A stretch of 64,000 nucleotides of DNA from Zobellia uliginosa (GCF_900156625.1 NZ_FTOB01000002.1:30275-94274); one strand, 5' to 3'; shown: positions 9,385-18,329, numbered from the stretch's first letter. Numbers and translations: made by a program. The notes: generated by a model from the letters alone, not told the origin.

Positions 9385-9963
9385 TCATCCGAGTGAGTCC
9401 ACAATAAAAACTAGTCCAAAAATCCAGCCGACGTAAAGAGCAGTATAACCAATTGCATACATTGCAGATGCCCCAATATCTCCTTTTGTTTCCGATGATT
9501 TCCTAAACACAAACTTTAAAGCACGGAAGAAGACCCAGTATAGCATTGCTAAAATAATAAAAATCGAAAGCCATAATACAGCTTCAAAAAGCACTAAAAG
9601 AATAGTGAGCAGAATAGTTATTCCAATCCATAAGAGTATGGACACTAAAAGTCCACCAATACCATCTCCGACTTCTATACTCGGTGCCAATGGCATATTA
9701 CCTGATTCAAAAATTGGCGTTTTTGCCTTATAGTCTTCAATTTTAGGAAAGTTATCCAAAAGTCCTACACCTTTATAAAGTCCATAAATCATAAACAGAA
9801 AAAGAGCACAAGAAATAACACCTAAAGAAAGATAAAAATTATCGGTTAAACTTCTGTTGTAATTTTCTCCGGTTAGATAAACGGTTAAGATAGTAACTCC
9901 AATTACGATTAGAGATACTTTAAAAACGGATTTCCCTTTTAAATATGTTTGTTTCGCTTTCAA
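9385..9963 (-). CDS. Cassette integral membrane protein, unknown
   Basis: 192 aa with about five hydrophobic segments: VSLIVIGVTILTVYL, LGVISCALFLFMIYGLY, a long LLVSILLWIGITILLTILLVLFEAV block, LSIFIILAMLYWVFF, and a C-terminal AIGYTALYVGWIFGLVFIV. No family recognised. It is alone in its cassette, bounded by TTAGCCACA at 9369 and TGTGGCTAAC at 9976. Confidence 0.7.
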   Translation of the reverse strand: MKAKQTYLKGKSVFKVSLIVIGVTILTVYLTGENYNRSLTDNFYLSLGVISCALFLFMIYGLYKGVGLLDNFPKIEDYKAKTPIFESGNMPLAPSIEVGDGIGGLLVSILLWIGITILLTILLVLFEAVLWLSIFIILAMLYWVFFRALKFVFRKSSETKGDIGASAMYAIGYTALYVGWIFGLVFIVDSLG

Positions 9964-9982
9964 TTTTTTTTAGATTGTGGCT

Positions 9983-10104
9983 AACATTTAGGATATGAAA
10001 AGTAGGCGATTACGAGGTACGAAACTTTCGGTTAAGCACAAAGTTTGATACGAGCCAAAACCTTTGATTTTACTACTGTTTCTCCTATTTTTTTTATATA
10101 TGAT
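9983..10104. repeat. attC-like site interrupted by group II intron 1
   Basis: The right arm AACATTTAGGATATGAAAAG pairs imperfectly with the left arm TTTTTTTTATATATGAT. The intron at 10105 starts just before the core of the next cassette (AGCAAACG). Confidence 0.55.
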
Positions 10105-10462
10105 GTGTGCCCACTATGGGCATTTTTTACGCTACAGAAATGTAGTTAATTAATCTAGAGGGTGCAAGCCCCTTATGCGCTGGAGTAACTTCTGGAAGCA
10201 TTAGTAAGTCGCAAGGGGGGTAACCGTGAGGTTACATCTGAAGAAAGCGAGTTTTCATTAATTGGGGGACCGATTTCCAAGAAAATCTGTAGCCTATTCT
10301 AAAGTATGGAATAGTTACAATTGGTGTAAGGAACGATGGGAAAGATGGATTGCGAACTGCCGCATACGGCCCGTTCCGCACCAGCTGCGGGAAGACCCGT
10401 ATGGCAGGTGGTGTGAGGGGCGTAGTCCGTTCCTAACTAGGGGCGGACCCGTCTACTCGATT
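10105..10462 (+). ncRNA. Group II intron 1, ORF-less (about 358 nt)
   Basis: Begins GTGTGCCCACTATGGGCA, a group II 5' end (GUGYG) with its first hairpin. It continues with the conserved ribozyme segment GAGGGTGCAAGCCCC, then AACCGTGAGGTTACATCTGAAG. It ends with a domain V/VI-like region (CGAACTGCCGCATACGGCCC to CTACTCGATT). No reverse transcriptase ORF is present; domain IV seems reduced to a short linker. It lies in a cassette junction on the strand opposite to the cassette genes, as is known for group IIC-attC introns. Splicing would need a maturase from elsewhere. Ends are inferred by comparing the three copies. Confidence 0.72.
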
Positions 10463-10476
10463 AGCAAACGTCTTAT

Positions 10477-10932
10477 TCAAGATTTTTTTTTTTTGCTAAA
10501 ATCAATTAATAGTCCTAATAGGATAAATCCAAAACTGCTATATTTAAAACTTTCAAGGGCTCCAAAATATATTTGTCCATCTCTATTAAAATCTAATATG
10601 GTTGCCCAATAAATATAAAATCCAAGAGTATGGATTATAAAATATTGTATTATCATTATTCCGATAATATGTTTATTTTCATATGCTTTCTTTTTTGATT
10701 TCAATAGAATGATTCCTGTTGTAAGCAGAAACAATATGAAGAGAATAAAAAGCATAGCAATAATAATATTAGAATAGGGTTCACTATCTAGTGTGTCAGA
10801 AATGAATATTTCTAATAAAGTTGCTGGCATTATCGAATATGGCGGAATAATAATTGTAAATATTAACAATAGACTAATAGCGGTAAAAATAGAACCTATA
10901 ATTGTCGCGTTATATTTTTTATTGATTTTCAT
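10477..10932 (-). CDS. Cassette membrane protein, unknown
   Basis: 151 aa with four hydrophobic segments (IGSIFTAISLLLIFTIIIP, IIIAMLFILFILFLLTTGIILL, GIMIIQYFIIHTLGFYIYW, SFGFILLGLLIDF) and a Lys-rich tail. No family recognised. It lies in its own cassette; the stop is 15 bp from the 3' end of group II intron 1. Confidence 0.65.
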   Translation of the reverse strand: MKINKKYNATIIGSIFTAISLLLIFTIIIPPYSIMPATLLEIFISDTLDSEPYSNIIIAMLFILFILFLLTTGIILLKSKKKAYENKHIIGIMIIQYFIIHTLGFYIYWATILDFNRDGQIYFGALESFKYSSFGFILLGLLIDFSKKKKS

Positions 10933-10980
10933 ATTATTTCAAGTTTTTTTAAATACCAAAGTATTCAAAATATATCGACT

Positions 10981-11201
10981 AACGTCAAATTCATGTAGCT
11001 TTCCCTAAAACGGGTAAGGCTACACTATTGCAAAATCGGAAAGACCATACAATGCAACTTACGTTTCGGTATGGTCTAGATAAATAGAAGATGAATCGAA
11101 TAAAAAAGCCCGAAGAACCTGTTTTTTGAATCTAAGGGCCTAGAATAGTATTGTCTCAGATTAAGGAAGGATTTGTTTGTTTTTTACCTCGGTTCTTTGT
11201 T
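10981..11201. repeat. Long attC-like site (221 bp)
   Basis: Runs from CGACTAACG to the core GTTGTGCG. It contains an inner inverted repeat, CCATACAATGCAAC near 11050 and GGTATGGTC near 11078, and ends in ACCTCGGTTCTTTGTTG, the same end as the left border at 8225. It is longer than its neighbours and may be a composite of two sites. Confidence 0.5.
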
Positions 11202-11254
11202 GTGCGTTCCGCTTTCCCCACGATACTTTTCATTCTGTTCAAAATTTAGTCAGT

Positions 11255-11710
11255 CTATATTGGTTCCCACAATTCAATTTTATTATCGTCTTTGTCTAAA
11301 ATATGCACGAATTTTCCGTAATCATAAGTTACAATACTGTCAAGCACAGTTACTCCGTTTTTCTTTAATTTTTCTATAAGTCCTTCGATATTTTGAACTT
11401 GGTAGTTAATCATAAATTCCTTTTTGGAAGGCGAAAAATGTTTGTCATTTTTTTTAAACGCCTTCCATTGGAGAGAATTTACAACATCAGGATTGTCAAT
11501 ATCTCTGGTATCAAAACTTGAAGAACCCCAATCGTTAGTTTCTATTCCTAAATTTTGGGCATACCATTTCTGCGTTTCTTTCGGATTATCTGAATAAAAG
11601 AAAATTCCACCTACTCCAGTTACTTTGGGCGTATCATCAGTTTTCGAAACTTGTTTTTCTGTTTGGACTTTCTTGTCTGCCATATCTTTGGTTTTATCAG
11701 TTTTAGAGTT
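11255..11710 (-). pseudogene. VOC (glyoxalase-like) lipoprotein gene, signal peptide frameshifted
   Basis: The VOC domain VGGIFFYSDNPKETQKWYAQNL...KIELWEPI is intact. VOC proteins bind metals and small molecules and are often resistance or lyase enzymes. The N-terminus should read MNKTIVTFLIGTSLISCNS, a lipoprotein signal whose ATG lies near 11780. A 19-bp tandem duplication (11722-11759) shifts the frame between that ATG and the rest, and no other ATG with a signal is available. The product is therefore either lost or made unexported from a weak internal start. The cassette tags GTTGTGCGTT at 11199 and GACGCACAAC near 11816 are clear. Confidence 0.65.
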
Positions 11711-11721
11711 ACAACTTATGA

Positions 11722-11759
11722 GTGAAGTTCCAATTAAAAAGTGAAATTCCAATTAAAAA
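11722..11759. repeat. 19-bp tandem duplication
   Basis: Two adjacent units, GTGAAGTTCCAATTAAAAA and GTGAAATTCCAATTAAAAA, differ at one base. They lie inside the signal-peptide codons of the VOC lipoprotein gene and shift its frame by one base. Confidence 0.85.
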
Positions 11760-11823
11760 AGTTACTATAGTTTTGTTCATATCACTAATTTTAATGGTGT
11801 CACGATTTTTTTAGCTGACGCAC

Positions 11824-11951
11824 AACGTGTTTGTGTATGATTTCGTTGCGTGTTTAAGCAACTTAATTAGCAAATACAAACCGAATAGAAAATCCGCTAG
11901 GATTTTCATAAGTAGGCGAGTACTAGCGGTTGTGCAACGGTTACTATTGTT
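11824..11951. repeat. attC-like site carrying only the right end of a MITE
   Basis: The right arm AACGTGTTTGTGTATGA is intact and an inner hairpin (GAAAATCCGCTAGGATTTTC) is present. The left arm is replaced after ACTAGC by GGTTGTGCAACGGTTAC, the MITE right end, followed by the core TATTGTTG. It looks like a deletion between the attC loop and an inserted MITE. Confidence 0.6.
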
Positions 11952-11992
11952 GTGCAACGTATTTTATTTTTTTCTTACTTCTCGTTGTATTG

Positions 11993-12397
11993 TTAATCCA
12001 ATGCGTTTTGGTCAACTCCGTAATATTCAACTCCAAATCGGTCGCTCTTTTCCAAGTATTTTTTTACTAAATCGTTTTCATCTTCTACATAAGTATTTAC
12101 ACCTAAAAAGGAAACATTGTCCTCATATTTATGTACCATAATGACCTTAGGTTGTCCAACCAAAGGAATAAATGGAGAATTCTTTTCATGGCCAATGGTT
12201 GGGTTATCCTTTTCTAAATCGTAAATGTATGTTACGTCCACTTTTCTGTTTTGATAGGCGAATTCCTTTTCAACTTTTATTATAAGTCCTTGCACTTCAA
12301 CAAAGTCCTCTTCGTTATAATCTTCAAAATTCCTTGTCCTTTGTTCTTTACAACCGTGAAATAATATTATAAGTGAAATAATCAGAAACTTTCTCAT
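11993..12397 (-). CDS. Cassette lipoprotein, unknown
   Basis: The start at the ATG giving MRKFLIISLIILFHGCKEQ (lipoprotein signal) gives 134 aa; the longer frame runs through the attC-like site. The body (VEVQGLIIKVEKEFAYQNRKVDVTYIYD...PFIPLVGQPKVIMVHKYED) is beta-rich. No family recognised. Cassette of about 460 bp. Confidence 0.7.
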   Translation of the reverse strand: MRKFLIISLIILFHGCKEQRTRNFEDYNEEDFVEVQGLIIKVEKEFAYQNRKVDVTYIYDLEKDNPTIGHEKNSPFIPLVGQPKVIMVHKYEDNVSFLGVNTYVEDENDLVKKYLEKSDRFGVEYYGVDQNALD

Positions 12398-12412
12398 GGT
12401 AATTTGTTGCAA

Positions 12413-12469
12413 AACGTTTAGTATATGAAGCGTAGCCTGCCGATAGGAGGCTATGATTTCATATACATT
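12413..12469. repeat. Short attC-like site (57 bp)
   Basis: AACGTTTAGTATATGAAGCG pairs with GATTTCATATACATT, and a central TAGCCT/AGGCTA stem closes over a short loop. This is the size and fold of a classical 59-base element and the cleanest example in the array. Group II intron 2 begins directly after it. Confidence 0.75.
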
Positions 12470-12828
12470 GTGTGTGCCCAGTATGGGCATCTTTTACGCT
12501 ACAGAAATGTAGTTAATTAATCTAGAGGGGGCAAGTCCCTTATGCGCAGGAGTAACTTCTGGAAGCATTAGTAAGTCGCAAGGGTGGTAACCGTGAGGTT
12601 ACATCTGAAGAAAGCGAGTTTTCATTAATTGGGGGACCGATTATAAGAAAATCTGTGGCCTATTCTAAAGTATGGAATAGTTTGAATTGGTGTAAAGAAC
12701 GATGGGAAAGATGGATTGCGAACCGCCGCATACGGCCCGTCCCGCACCGGCTGCGGGAAGACCCGTATGGCAGGTGGTGTGAGAGGCGCAGTCCGTTCCT
12801 AACTAGGGGCGGACCCGTCTACTCGATT
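12470..12828 (+). ncRNA. Group II intron 2, ORF-less (about 359 nt)
   Basis: Near-identical to intron 1: 5' GTGTGTGCCCAGTATGGGCA, the GAGGGGGCAAGTCCC segment, AACCGTGAGGTTACATCTGAAG, domain V/VI region, and 3' end CTACTCGATT. Removing it restores CATT|GCCAGTAG, which complements the other end of the next cassette (TACTGGCAACGG at 13411). So it interrupts a cassette junction exactly at the core. No maturase ORF. Confidence 0.75.
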
Positions 12829-12840
12829 GCCAGTAGTTTT

Positions 12841-13386
12841 TTAATCACAATCTGCGTGTAATCTATGTTTATTACATTTCACACATTTAAATAAGTAACC
12901 AACTAAATGTCCATCTTTCGATAAGAGTTTCATTATTGAATCTTTGTCAAATCCAATATTTTGCTCAATATCATCTTTCAGTTCGTCAAGAATCGGTTTA
13001 ATCGTTTCACTATCTGCGTAACCAATAAATGCACAAGGTTCATTACAATGTGACAACCATTGTTCTTGTTGCCAAGAAGAATAACTTGGTGTTTTTGTGC
13101 AAATTTCAGTCAGCATTTCTTTCGGAATAGTTGGTTCTGGGTCATTAGGATTTGGTGAAACTCCTTCAATTCCACAATAATCATTGAATTCTCCGTCATA
13201 TTTTTCAGAGGCTTTTCCGTTTGCGATACACCAAGGACAAATATATTCTGGTTCGTCAACGCTGTAAAAAGAACTGTTATATTTCAAACTTCTTTTCTCT
13301 TCACAAACAGAACAAGTTCCCTCAACTTTATCAAATAAATCTAATTCGTAAGCATTTGGGCTATATTTAAATTTCGGCAATTCCAT
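12841..13386 (-). CDS. CbrC family protein (UPF0167)
   Basis: 181 aa starting MELPKFKYSPNAYELDLF. The pattern fits the CbrC family: KYSPNA near the start, two CxxC pairs (CSVCEEKR and CPWCIANG), WQQEQWLSHCNEPCAFIGYA in the middle and a CVKCNKHRLHADCD end. CbrC is linked to colicin E2 tolerance in E. coli; most members have no assigned reaction. The Cys pairs suggest zinc binding. It lies alone in its cassette (tags GCCAGTAG/TACTGGC). Confidence 0.8.
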   Translation of the reverse strand: MELPKFKYSPNAYELDLFDKVEGTCSVCEEKRSLKYNSSFYSVDEPEYICPWCIANGKASEKYDGEFNDYCGIEGVSPNPNDPEPTIPKEMLTEICTKTPSYSSWQQEQWLSHCNEPCAFIGYADSETIKPILDELKDDIEQNIGFDKDSIMKLLSKDGHLVGYLFKCVKCNKHRLHADCD

Positions 13387-13417
13387 ATGTTAATCGAGTG
13401 TTTTTCAAATTACTGGC

Positions 13418-14069
13418 AACGGTTTGTGTAAGGATAGTTGCGTGATACAGCAACTAACTTACTAAAAAAGCGAGAACCAAGCAATGAATTATATACGGTG
13501 TACCTGTTGCACAAGTTAACGAAAAAACCACATAGGATCAAGGCGATCTTAACGTTGCGTTGTTAATTTTGGGTATGCAGGGAAAAAAGGATTATCAAGA
13601 AAAACGGTTCGTCCATTTCCAGTTGAGCGAGCGAATCCCCGAGAACAATTTCTACAGGCGGTTAAAGGAGGTTTTGGAACTCCGGTTCCTTTACGGCCTT
13701 ACCGAAGGCTATTACGGGAACAGCGGCCAAAAGAGCATAGATCCGGTGGTCTTCTTCAAGCTTTGCCTTGTGGGCTATCTGGAGAACATCGTCAGCGACC
13801 GCAAGATTACAAGGTAATGCACCTCTCGGCCATAGCCTATAATCTTAAAAAGTACCTGAAGTTCGAACAGAAACGCTCAAAAAGTGGGGCGGGACGGCTT
13901 GATTTGGCAGTTTTGGTAAAAAGTACGCTTCAATACTTGTTCGGGACTTGCATAAAGCATCTAAATTTGGTGCCTCGATTCTGGCCCGACATAAAAAAAG
14001 CCCCGTAAAGAGGCTTATATGAATCCGTTTTTTTGCTTTTCAATGGCTTGTGCAACGTTTACCTTTGTT
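13418..14069. repeat. attC-like site with inserted IS1182 derivative
   Basis: Right arm AACGGTTTGTGTAAGGATAG and left arm AAGCAATGAATTATATACGGTG form the palindrome. The element at 13502-14062 separates the left arm from the core TTTGTTGTGC. Confidence 0.65.
13502..14062 (+). mobile_element. Internally deleted IS1182-family element, copy 1 (561 bp)
   Basis: Ends ACCTGTTGCACAAG and TTGTGCAACGTTTAC match the MITE termini. Inside, 13575-13817 encodes the N-terminal 81 aa of an IS1182-type transposase (MQGKKDYQEKRFVHFQLSER, GQKSIDPVVFFKL, SDRK). After a deletion junction comes the C-terminal piece (VMHLSAIAYNLKKYLKF) up to about 14008. The catalytic core is missing, so it is non-autonomous. The three copies share nearly the same junction, which implies spread after the deletion. 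Flanks CGGTGT and CTTTGT are not an exact duplication. Confidence 0.8.
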
Positions 14070-15588
14070 GTGCAACGTATTTAAATTCATAATATCCTTT
14101 TGGTGCAGTTATAGGTCTTGTTTGAGTTTCTCCAGTATTCGCTTTTACTTCTATATAGTACTCTATTTCCATTCCTTCACTTCCCTCTATAAATTTAGCC
14201 TTCCAATGATTGGGGGTGTTATTCATGTCCATTGTTATTCTGTTCCAATTAGTTTGACCTTTTATCCTCCAGTTAAGAAATACTTCTTTTGTAGACAAGC
14301 CTTTTTTTCCATAGTCAATAATAGTTGCATAAAGAATAGCTTCTTGGTTTACGTTAATTTCGGGTAAGACTTTTTTAACGGATATAAGTATTTTGTTTTC
14401 ATCCCATATCGCTTTTGTTCGGCAATGGATGGCATCCTCATACAGCCATCCAGTTTTAACACCTAATTCGTCAAAACCCTCAAAATGATATTTAGATTTA
14501 ATTGGTTGGTCTTCCAATATATAATCAAATCCTTTGATAGTATATCCAGGCATTATAGACTTCCATGTTTTTAACGCTACAGAATCTTCTTTAATACCAA
14601 ACAATGGAACATATACATTTTTGTTAAGAATAATCGAATTGGTATATGCTGCTAGATAAGCAGCTTCTTCATCTTCATAATAAACTCCGGTTTTAATCCT
14701 ATGAATAGTATATGGACGATTATATACTGATTTCAAATTCGATAATTCATTCTTAACAATGTTATCATATATTTTATATGATTTATGGTCTACCGGTGGT
14801 TCGGCAACTAAAATGGTTTCTTCATCAATAAGCTTCAGAAGGCAATCAATATGTTGGATGCCCATTTCATCAAAATTTGAAATGATATGATAAGTTGAGA
14901 GTCCAAGGATTGAATCGTTTAACCTAAAAAACTCATTATCGCTTACACCACTATATCTATTTTCTGTCAGTAAAGCACAGGTGGAAAACGCGGTACCTAA
15001 ACCATCAGTTAGCACATTGCCTCCAGTATTTGCAAAGGGAACATCAATTACTTCAAGTCCAATTTTATTTCCAATAGTTACTATTGCTGTATCTACATGA
15101 ATACTTTTGTAAATATCTCCAGTACTACTACTTATGTGAAATTCAAGTGAATCATTGCAAACCATATCTGTTGATGGGCATCCATATTTATACTGACCAT
15201 CAGTAATTTTAACTTCTCCTTTATTTGTAAAAACAGCACTTGGCCCCCAATCTCTAGGAGTGACTTCCCAATTCGTTTTTAGATTAATAAAAGTTATGTT
15301 TTGATGATTTAACTCCCATTTTTCAAACCATTCTTTGGCTTCAATTTCCCCTTCTTGTCCATCTACATAAAGATAAATGTGCGTGTCCTTTGCCAATTCA
15401 ATAATGAGTTCTTTAGAAATTACTGGTGGCCATACGAACATTACTCCTTTAACTGGTTCCCACTCAGCTGCTATTCTATTAGTGTCAATTTGTAGGTAAT
15501 TCTTGCCTTTGAATTTGTTTTCCACTTTCCCATTTTGACAGGAAACTAGAAAAGAATATAATAATATTAAAAGGCTAAATCTTATCAT
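14059..15588 (-). CDS. Exported peptidylarginine/agmatine deiminase family protein
   Basis: 509 aa from the ATG at 15588 (the longer frame starts at TTG). Lipoprotein signal MIRFSLLILLYSFLVSC. The Porphyromonas-type deiminase fold is recognisable: TPRDWGPSAVF with the catalytic Asp near 113, TGGNVLTDG near 188, QHIDCLLKL with His246 and Asp248, and Cys389 in DAIHCRTK. These would hydrolyse a guanidinium group to citrulline plus ammonia. After about residue 395 there is an Ig-like C-terminal domain. The last codons (YVAQQR) and the stop lie in the cassette core and the end of the IS element, so the element supplies the stop. Alternative: agmatine deiminase acting in the periplasm. Confidence 0.85.
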   Translation of the reverse strand: MIRFSLLILLYSFLVSCQNGKVENKFKGKNYLQIDTNRIAAEWEPVKGVMFVWPPVISKELIIELAKDTHIYLYVDGQEGEIEAKEWFEKWELNHQNITFINLKTNWEVTPRDWGPSAVFTNKGEVKITDGQYKYGCPSTDMVCNDSLEFHISSSTGDIYKSIHVDTAIVTIGNKIGLEVIDVPFANTGGNVLTDGLGTAFSTCALLTENRYSGVSDNEFFRLNDSILGLSTYHIISNFDEMGIQHIDCLLKLIDEETILVAEPPVDHKSYKIYDNIVKNELSNLKSVYNRPYTIHRIKTGVYYEDEEAAYLAAYTNSIILNKNVYVPLFGIKEDSVALKTWKSIMPGYTIKGFDYILEDQPIKSKYHFEGFDELGVKTGWLYEDAIHCRTKAIWDENKILISVKKVLPEINVNQEAILYATIIDYGKKGLSTKEVFLNWRIKGQTNWNRITMDMNNTPNHWKAKFIEGSEGMEIEYYIEVKANTGETQTRPITAPKGYYEFKYVAQQR

Positions 15589-15607
15589 TATTTTTTTTAT
15601 GTTGTAC

Positions 15608-15884
15608 AATGGTCTAGGCTATGAGTAGTTGCGTGGGTTAGCACTTAACTTTGTAAGTACACACCAAACTGAAAATCCGTGAGGATTTTCAGAAGCAGGC
15701 GAGAACAAGCAATTACTTATAGCCAATGTGCCTGTTGCACAAGCATGAATTCCATCAATACCTACTTGTTAGGGTATTTTTTATAAAATATAACTAAATG
15801 ATATATTGGTTTTTGATCATTTCTGATAATTCAAAAACTATCAATGTATTTCTGATGACGAGTTGCGCAACGGATACCATTGTT
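15608..15884. repeat. attC-like site with MITE
   Basis: Right arm CAATGGTCTAGGCTATGAG pairs with left arm CAATTACTTATAGCCAATG. An inner hairpin GAAAATCCGTGAGGATTTTC is present. The MITE at 15730-15877 precedes the core GTTAGCAAA. Confidence 0.7.
15730..15877. repeat. MITE copy 2 (148 bp)
   Basis: GCCTGTTGCACAAGCATG to TTGCGCAACGGATAC. Flanks CAATGT and CATTGT differ at one base, consistent with an aged 6-bp target duplication. Confidence 0.78.
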
Positions 15885-15961
15885 AGCAAATGTTTTTTCC
15901 GTTCGAGTTAACCCTCTCCATTATTTTTTTAACTCCGCCTGAGTAAAAAGTCCATTAGGGT

Positions 15962-16414
15962 TTACTGATTTATGAGGATTGTATAAACCCCACTTTCTTC
16001 ATTCAATTCAAATTCAGCATTTTCAATTCTTATGTCATTATATTCGGTAAACTCACAGCAATCCTCAGAAGTTCTTTCGGCATCAACTATTAAATTTAAA
16101 ATATCTATACCAGAGACATTAATTAATGCGTCTATTTTTGCAGATTCCCAACCAATTGAGTTCACTTGAATCAAGTTAATATTGTCTTCATCTATAAAAT
16201 CGAATTCTATATTACTATTATCATCAAGGTTTGTCACCTTAATTTCATTGGAATTAAAGGTCTCGTTGGTAAATAGGTTTTCCTTTGTGGTTTTGTCTAC
16301 CAATTCAAAAGTGAACCCAACCGGTGGTGTAAGACAAGCTTTATCATTACAATCATCGCAAGAGTGCAATATCATTACAAATACAACAAAGACTATTAAG
16401 ACTCTATTTTTCAT
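15962..16414 (-). CDS. Cassette lipoprotein, unknown
   Basis: 150 aa with signal MKNRVLIVFVVFVMILHSCDDCND and an acidic body. Extra Cys residues (CDDCNDKAC, SEDCCEF) could form disulfides. No family recognised. Tags GTTAGCAAA/TTTGCTAAC bound the cassette. Confidence 0.7.
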   Translation of the reverse strand: MKNRVLIVFVVFVMILHSCDDCNDKACLTPPVGFTFELVDKTTKENLFTNETFNSNEIKVTNLDDNSNIEFDFIDEDNINLIQVNSIGWESAKIDALINVSGIDILNLIVDAERTSEDCCEFTEYNDIRIENAEFELNEESGVYTILINQ

Positions 16415-16429
16415 TTTTAAATATTTGCT

Positions 16430-17120
16430 AACGTGTTTGTGTATGAAAAGATGCGTTTTTGTACGCGAGGATTTTTCCGAAGGAAAATCAGACGTTACAA
16501 ATGCACAACGACCTTTGATTAAGCGCTAAACCGCAATTATTTTTATACGGTGTACCTGTTGCACAAGTTAACGAAAAAACCAAATAGGATCAAGGCGATC
16601 TTAACGTTGCGTTGTTAATTTTAGGTATGCAGGGAAAAAGGAGTACCAAGAAAAACGGTTCGTCCATTTCCAGTTGAGCGAGCGAATCCCCGAGAACAAT
16701 TTCTACAGGCGGTTAAAGGAGGTTTTGGAACTCCGGTTCCTTTACGGCCTTACCGAAGGCTATTACGGGAACAGCGGCCAAAAGAGCATAGCCCCAGTGG
16801 TCTTCTTCAAGCTCTACCTCGTGGGCTATCTGGAGAACATCGTCAGCGACCGCAAGCTTACAAGGTGATGCACCTCTCGGCCATCGCTTATAATCTTAAA
16901 AAGTACCTGAAGTTCGAACAGAAACGTGCCAAAAGTGGGGCGGGACGACTTGATTTGGCAGTCTTGGTAAAAAGTGCGCTTCAATACTTGTTCGGGACTT
17001 GCATAAAGCATCTAAATTTGGTGCCTCGATTCTGACCCGACATAAAAAAAGCCCCGTAAAGAGGCTTATATGAATCCGTTTTTTTGCTTTTCAATGGCTT
17101 GTGCAACGATTACTATTGTT
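16430..17120. repeat. attC-like site with inserted IS1182 derivative
   Basis: Right arm AACGTGTTTGTGTATGAAAAG and left arm CCGCAATTATTTTTATACGG. The inserted element occupies 16554-17113; the core GTTGTAAAC follows. Confidence 0.65.
16554..17113 (+). mobile_element. Internally deleted IS1182-family element, copy 2 (560 bp)
   Basis: Same structure as copy 1. The N-terminal transposase piece (SERIPENNFYRRLKEV) ends at a stop at the deletion junction near 16866; the C-terminal piece VMHLSAIAYNLKKYLKF follows and ends near 17034. The catalytic region is absent. Flanks CGGTGT and TATTGT do not match. Confidence 0.8.
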
Positions 17121-17128
17121 GTAAACAG

Positions 17129-17731
17129 TTATTTTGCGCATTGATTATACTCTTCTACAATTGCAATTATTTCGTCAGTTGAGGGTTTGTTACTTTTTAA
17201 TTTATAAACTATAGCGGGGCAATCATTGAAGTATTCAATAGCTCGTTTTCTAAGAGACTTTGAAGGTCTTGCAGTTTTTAAAGGTGTGGCGATTTCCTCC
17301 CCTAATCTTTGAGCATAAAATTCATTTAAACTGTGGAAAGATATTATACCAGGGTTGGATGAAGTCATTCCAACGGCCCTTCCATAAAGAGTTACAGGTC
17401 CAGTGGTAACTATACAAAATATTTCTTTTTTCTTTTTGGAAACAGGGATGTATTTATAGTATGCTATTTCGGATTCAGAATACTTAAATTTTATTAACTC
17501 AACTTGATTTTCATCAAATACTGTTCTATCTCCATTCAATTTATTTTTTACCCTTACCTTAGATTTTCCATTAAAATGTACTAAGTCCTTTGACACCATA
17601 GGAATTTTTATCTCCCCAACAATTATTTCCCCATTTTTTAAAATTATTTCCCCATCTGTCCAGGTATATTGTGAAAAGGATAGACAAGTATTAATAGAAA
17701 AAATCATGATTAGTAGTGTGTTTTTTGTCAT
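17129..17731 (-). CDS. Cassette exported protein, unknown
   Basis: 200 aa with a signal peptide (MTKNTLLIMIFSINTCLSFSQ). The body begins with beta strands typical of secreted Bacteroidota proteins (GEIILKNGEIIVGEIKIPM). The C-terminal third (SLRKRAIEYFNDCPAIVYKL...IVEEYNQCAK) is helical. No known family. Alone in its cassette (GTTGTAAAC/GTTTACAAC). Confidence 0.72.
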   Translation of the reverse strand: MTKNTLLIMIFSINTCLSFSQYTWTDGEIILKNGEIIVGEIKIPMVSKDLVHFNGKSKVRVKNKLNGDRTVFDENQVELIKFKYSESEIAYYKYIPVSKKKKEIFCIVTTGPVTLYGRAVGMTSSNPGIISFHSLNEFYAQRLGEEIATPLKTARPSKSLRKRAIEYFNDCPAIVYKLKSNKPSTDEIIAIVEEYNQCAK

Positions 17732-17993
17732 TTTTTTATAATTGTTTACAACGTCTCGGCTATGGCAAGTAGGGCAGGCAAGGAAACTTTTCGTTTCCGT
17801 TTGGTCTGCGAGCCAGAGCTTTTTGTTTTGTAATTATTTTTCTTTTTTAATTGCCAACTTAGCGCAGCGATATCACGAATTCCTATTAAAAAATAGAAAT
17901 CACATGAGTAAATCCAAAAGATTTGGCGGACTTAGCAAATACCCCCATGCCTTTAAATATAGCACTTTATGCCCTATTTGTTATAGCCATTGT

Positions 17994-18139
17994 GCCTGTT
18001 GCACAACCATGAATTCCATTAATACCTACTTGTTAGGTTATTTTGTAAAATATAACTAGCTGATATATTGTCTTTTAATTATTTCTTATAATTCAAAAAC
18101 TATCAATTTATTCCGGATGACGGGTTGTGCAACGGTTAC
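17994..18139. repeat. MITE copy 3 (146 bp)
   Basis: GCCTGTTGCACAACCATG to TTGTGCAACGGTTAC. Flanks CATTGT and CATCTT differ, because the right neighbour is the 190-bp repeat rather than a simple core. Confidence 0.75.
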
Positions 18140-18329
18140 CATCTTAAGTTTGATTCTCTTTAAATTTATAGTATTAACCAGAGAGAACGAAAGAGCGGAT
18201 TAAGGTCAAGGGATAGATTGAAAAAGCAGTGATGTCAAAAAAGCCAAGATTTATTTTTAGGTTCTTGGCAAAGAATAATTATGTTTTAAAATTAACCGAG
18301 AAAACAGTTGTTTTTTAACTCAGTTCTTT
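18140..18329. repeat. 190-bp repeat, copy 1
   Basis: CATCTTAAGTTTGATTCTC to AACTCAGTTCTTTG, almost identical to 21587-21776. It contains no ORF and always directly follows a MITE or IS1182 end. Its end resembles the ACCTCGGTTCTTTGTTG end at 8215 and 11185, so it may be an attC arm type of its own. Confidence 0.7.

Noticed and set aside
10262..10612. Plus-strand frame in group II intron 1 (also 12655-12861 and 19062-19412)
   Set aside because: They cover ribozyme domains; the translations (for example MVTVRSHLKKARLQNSVPTN) have no RT or maturase motif.
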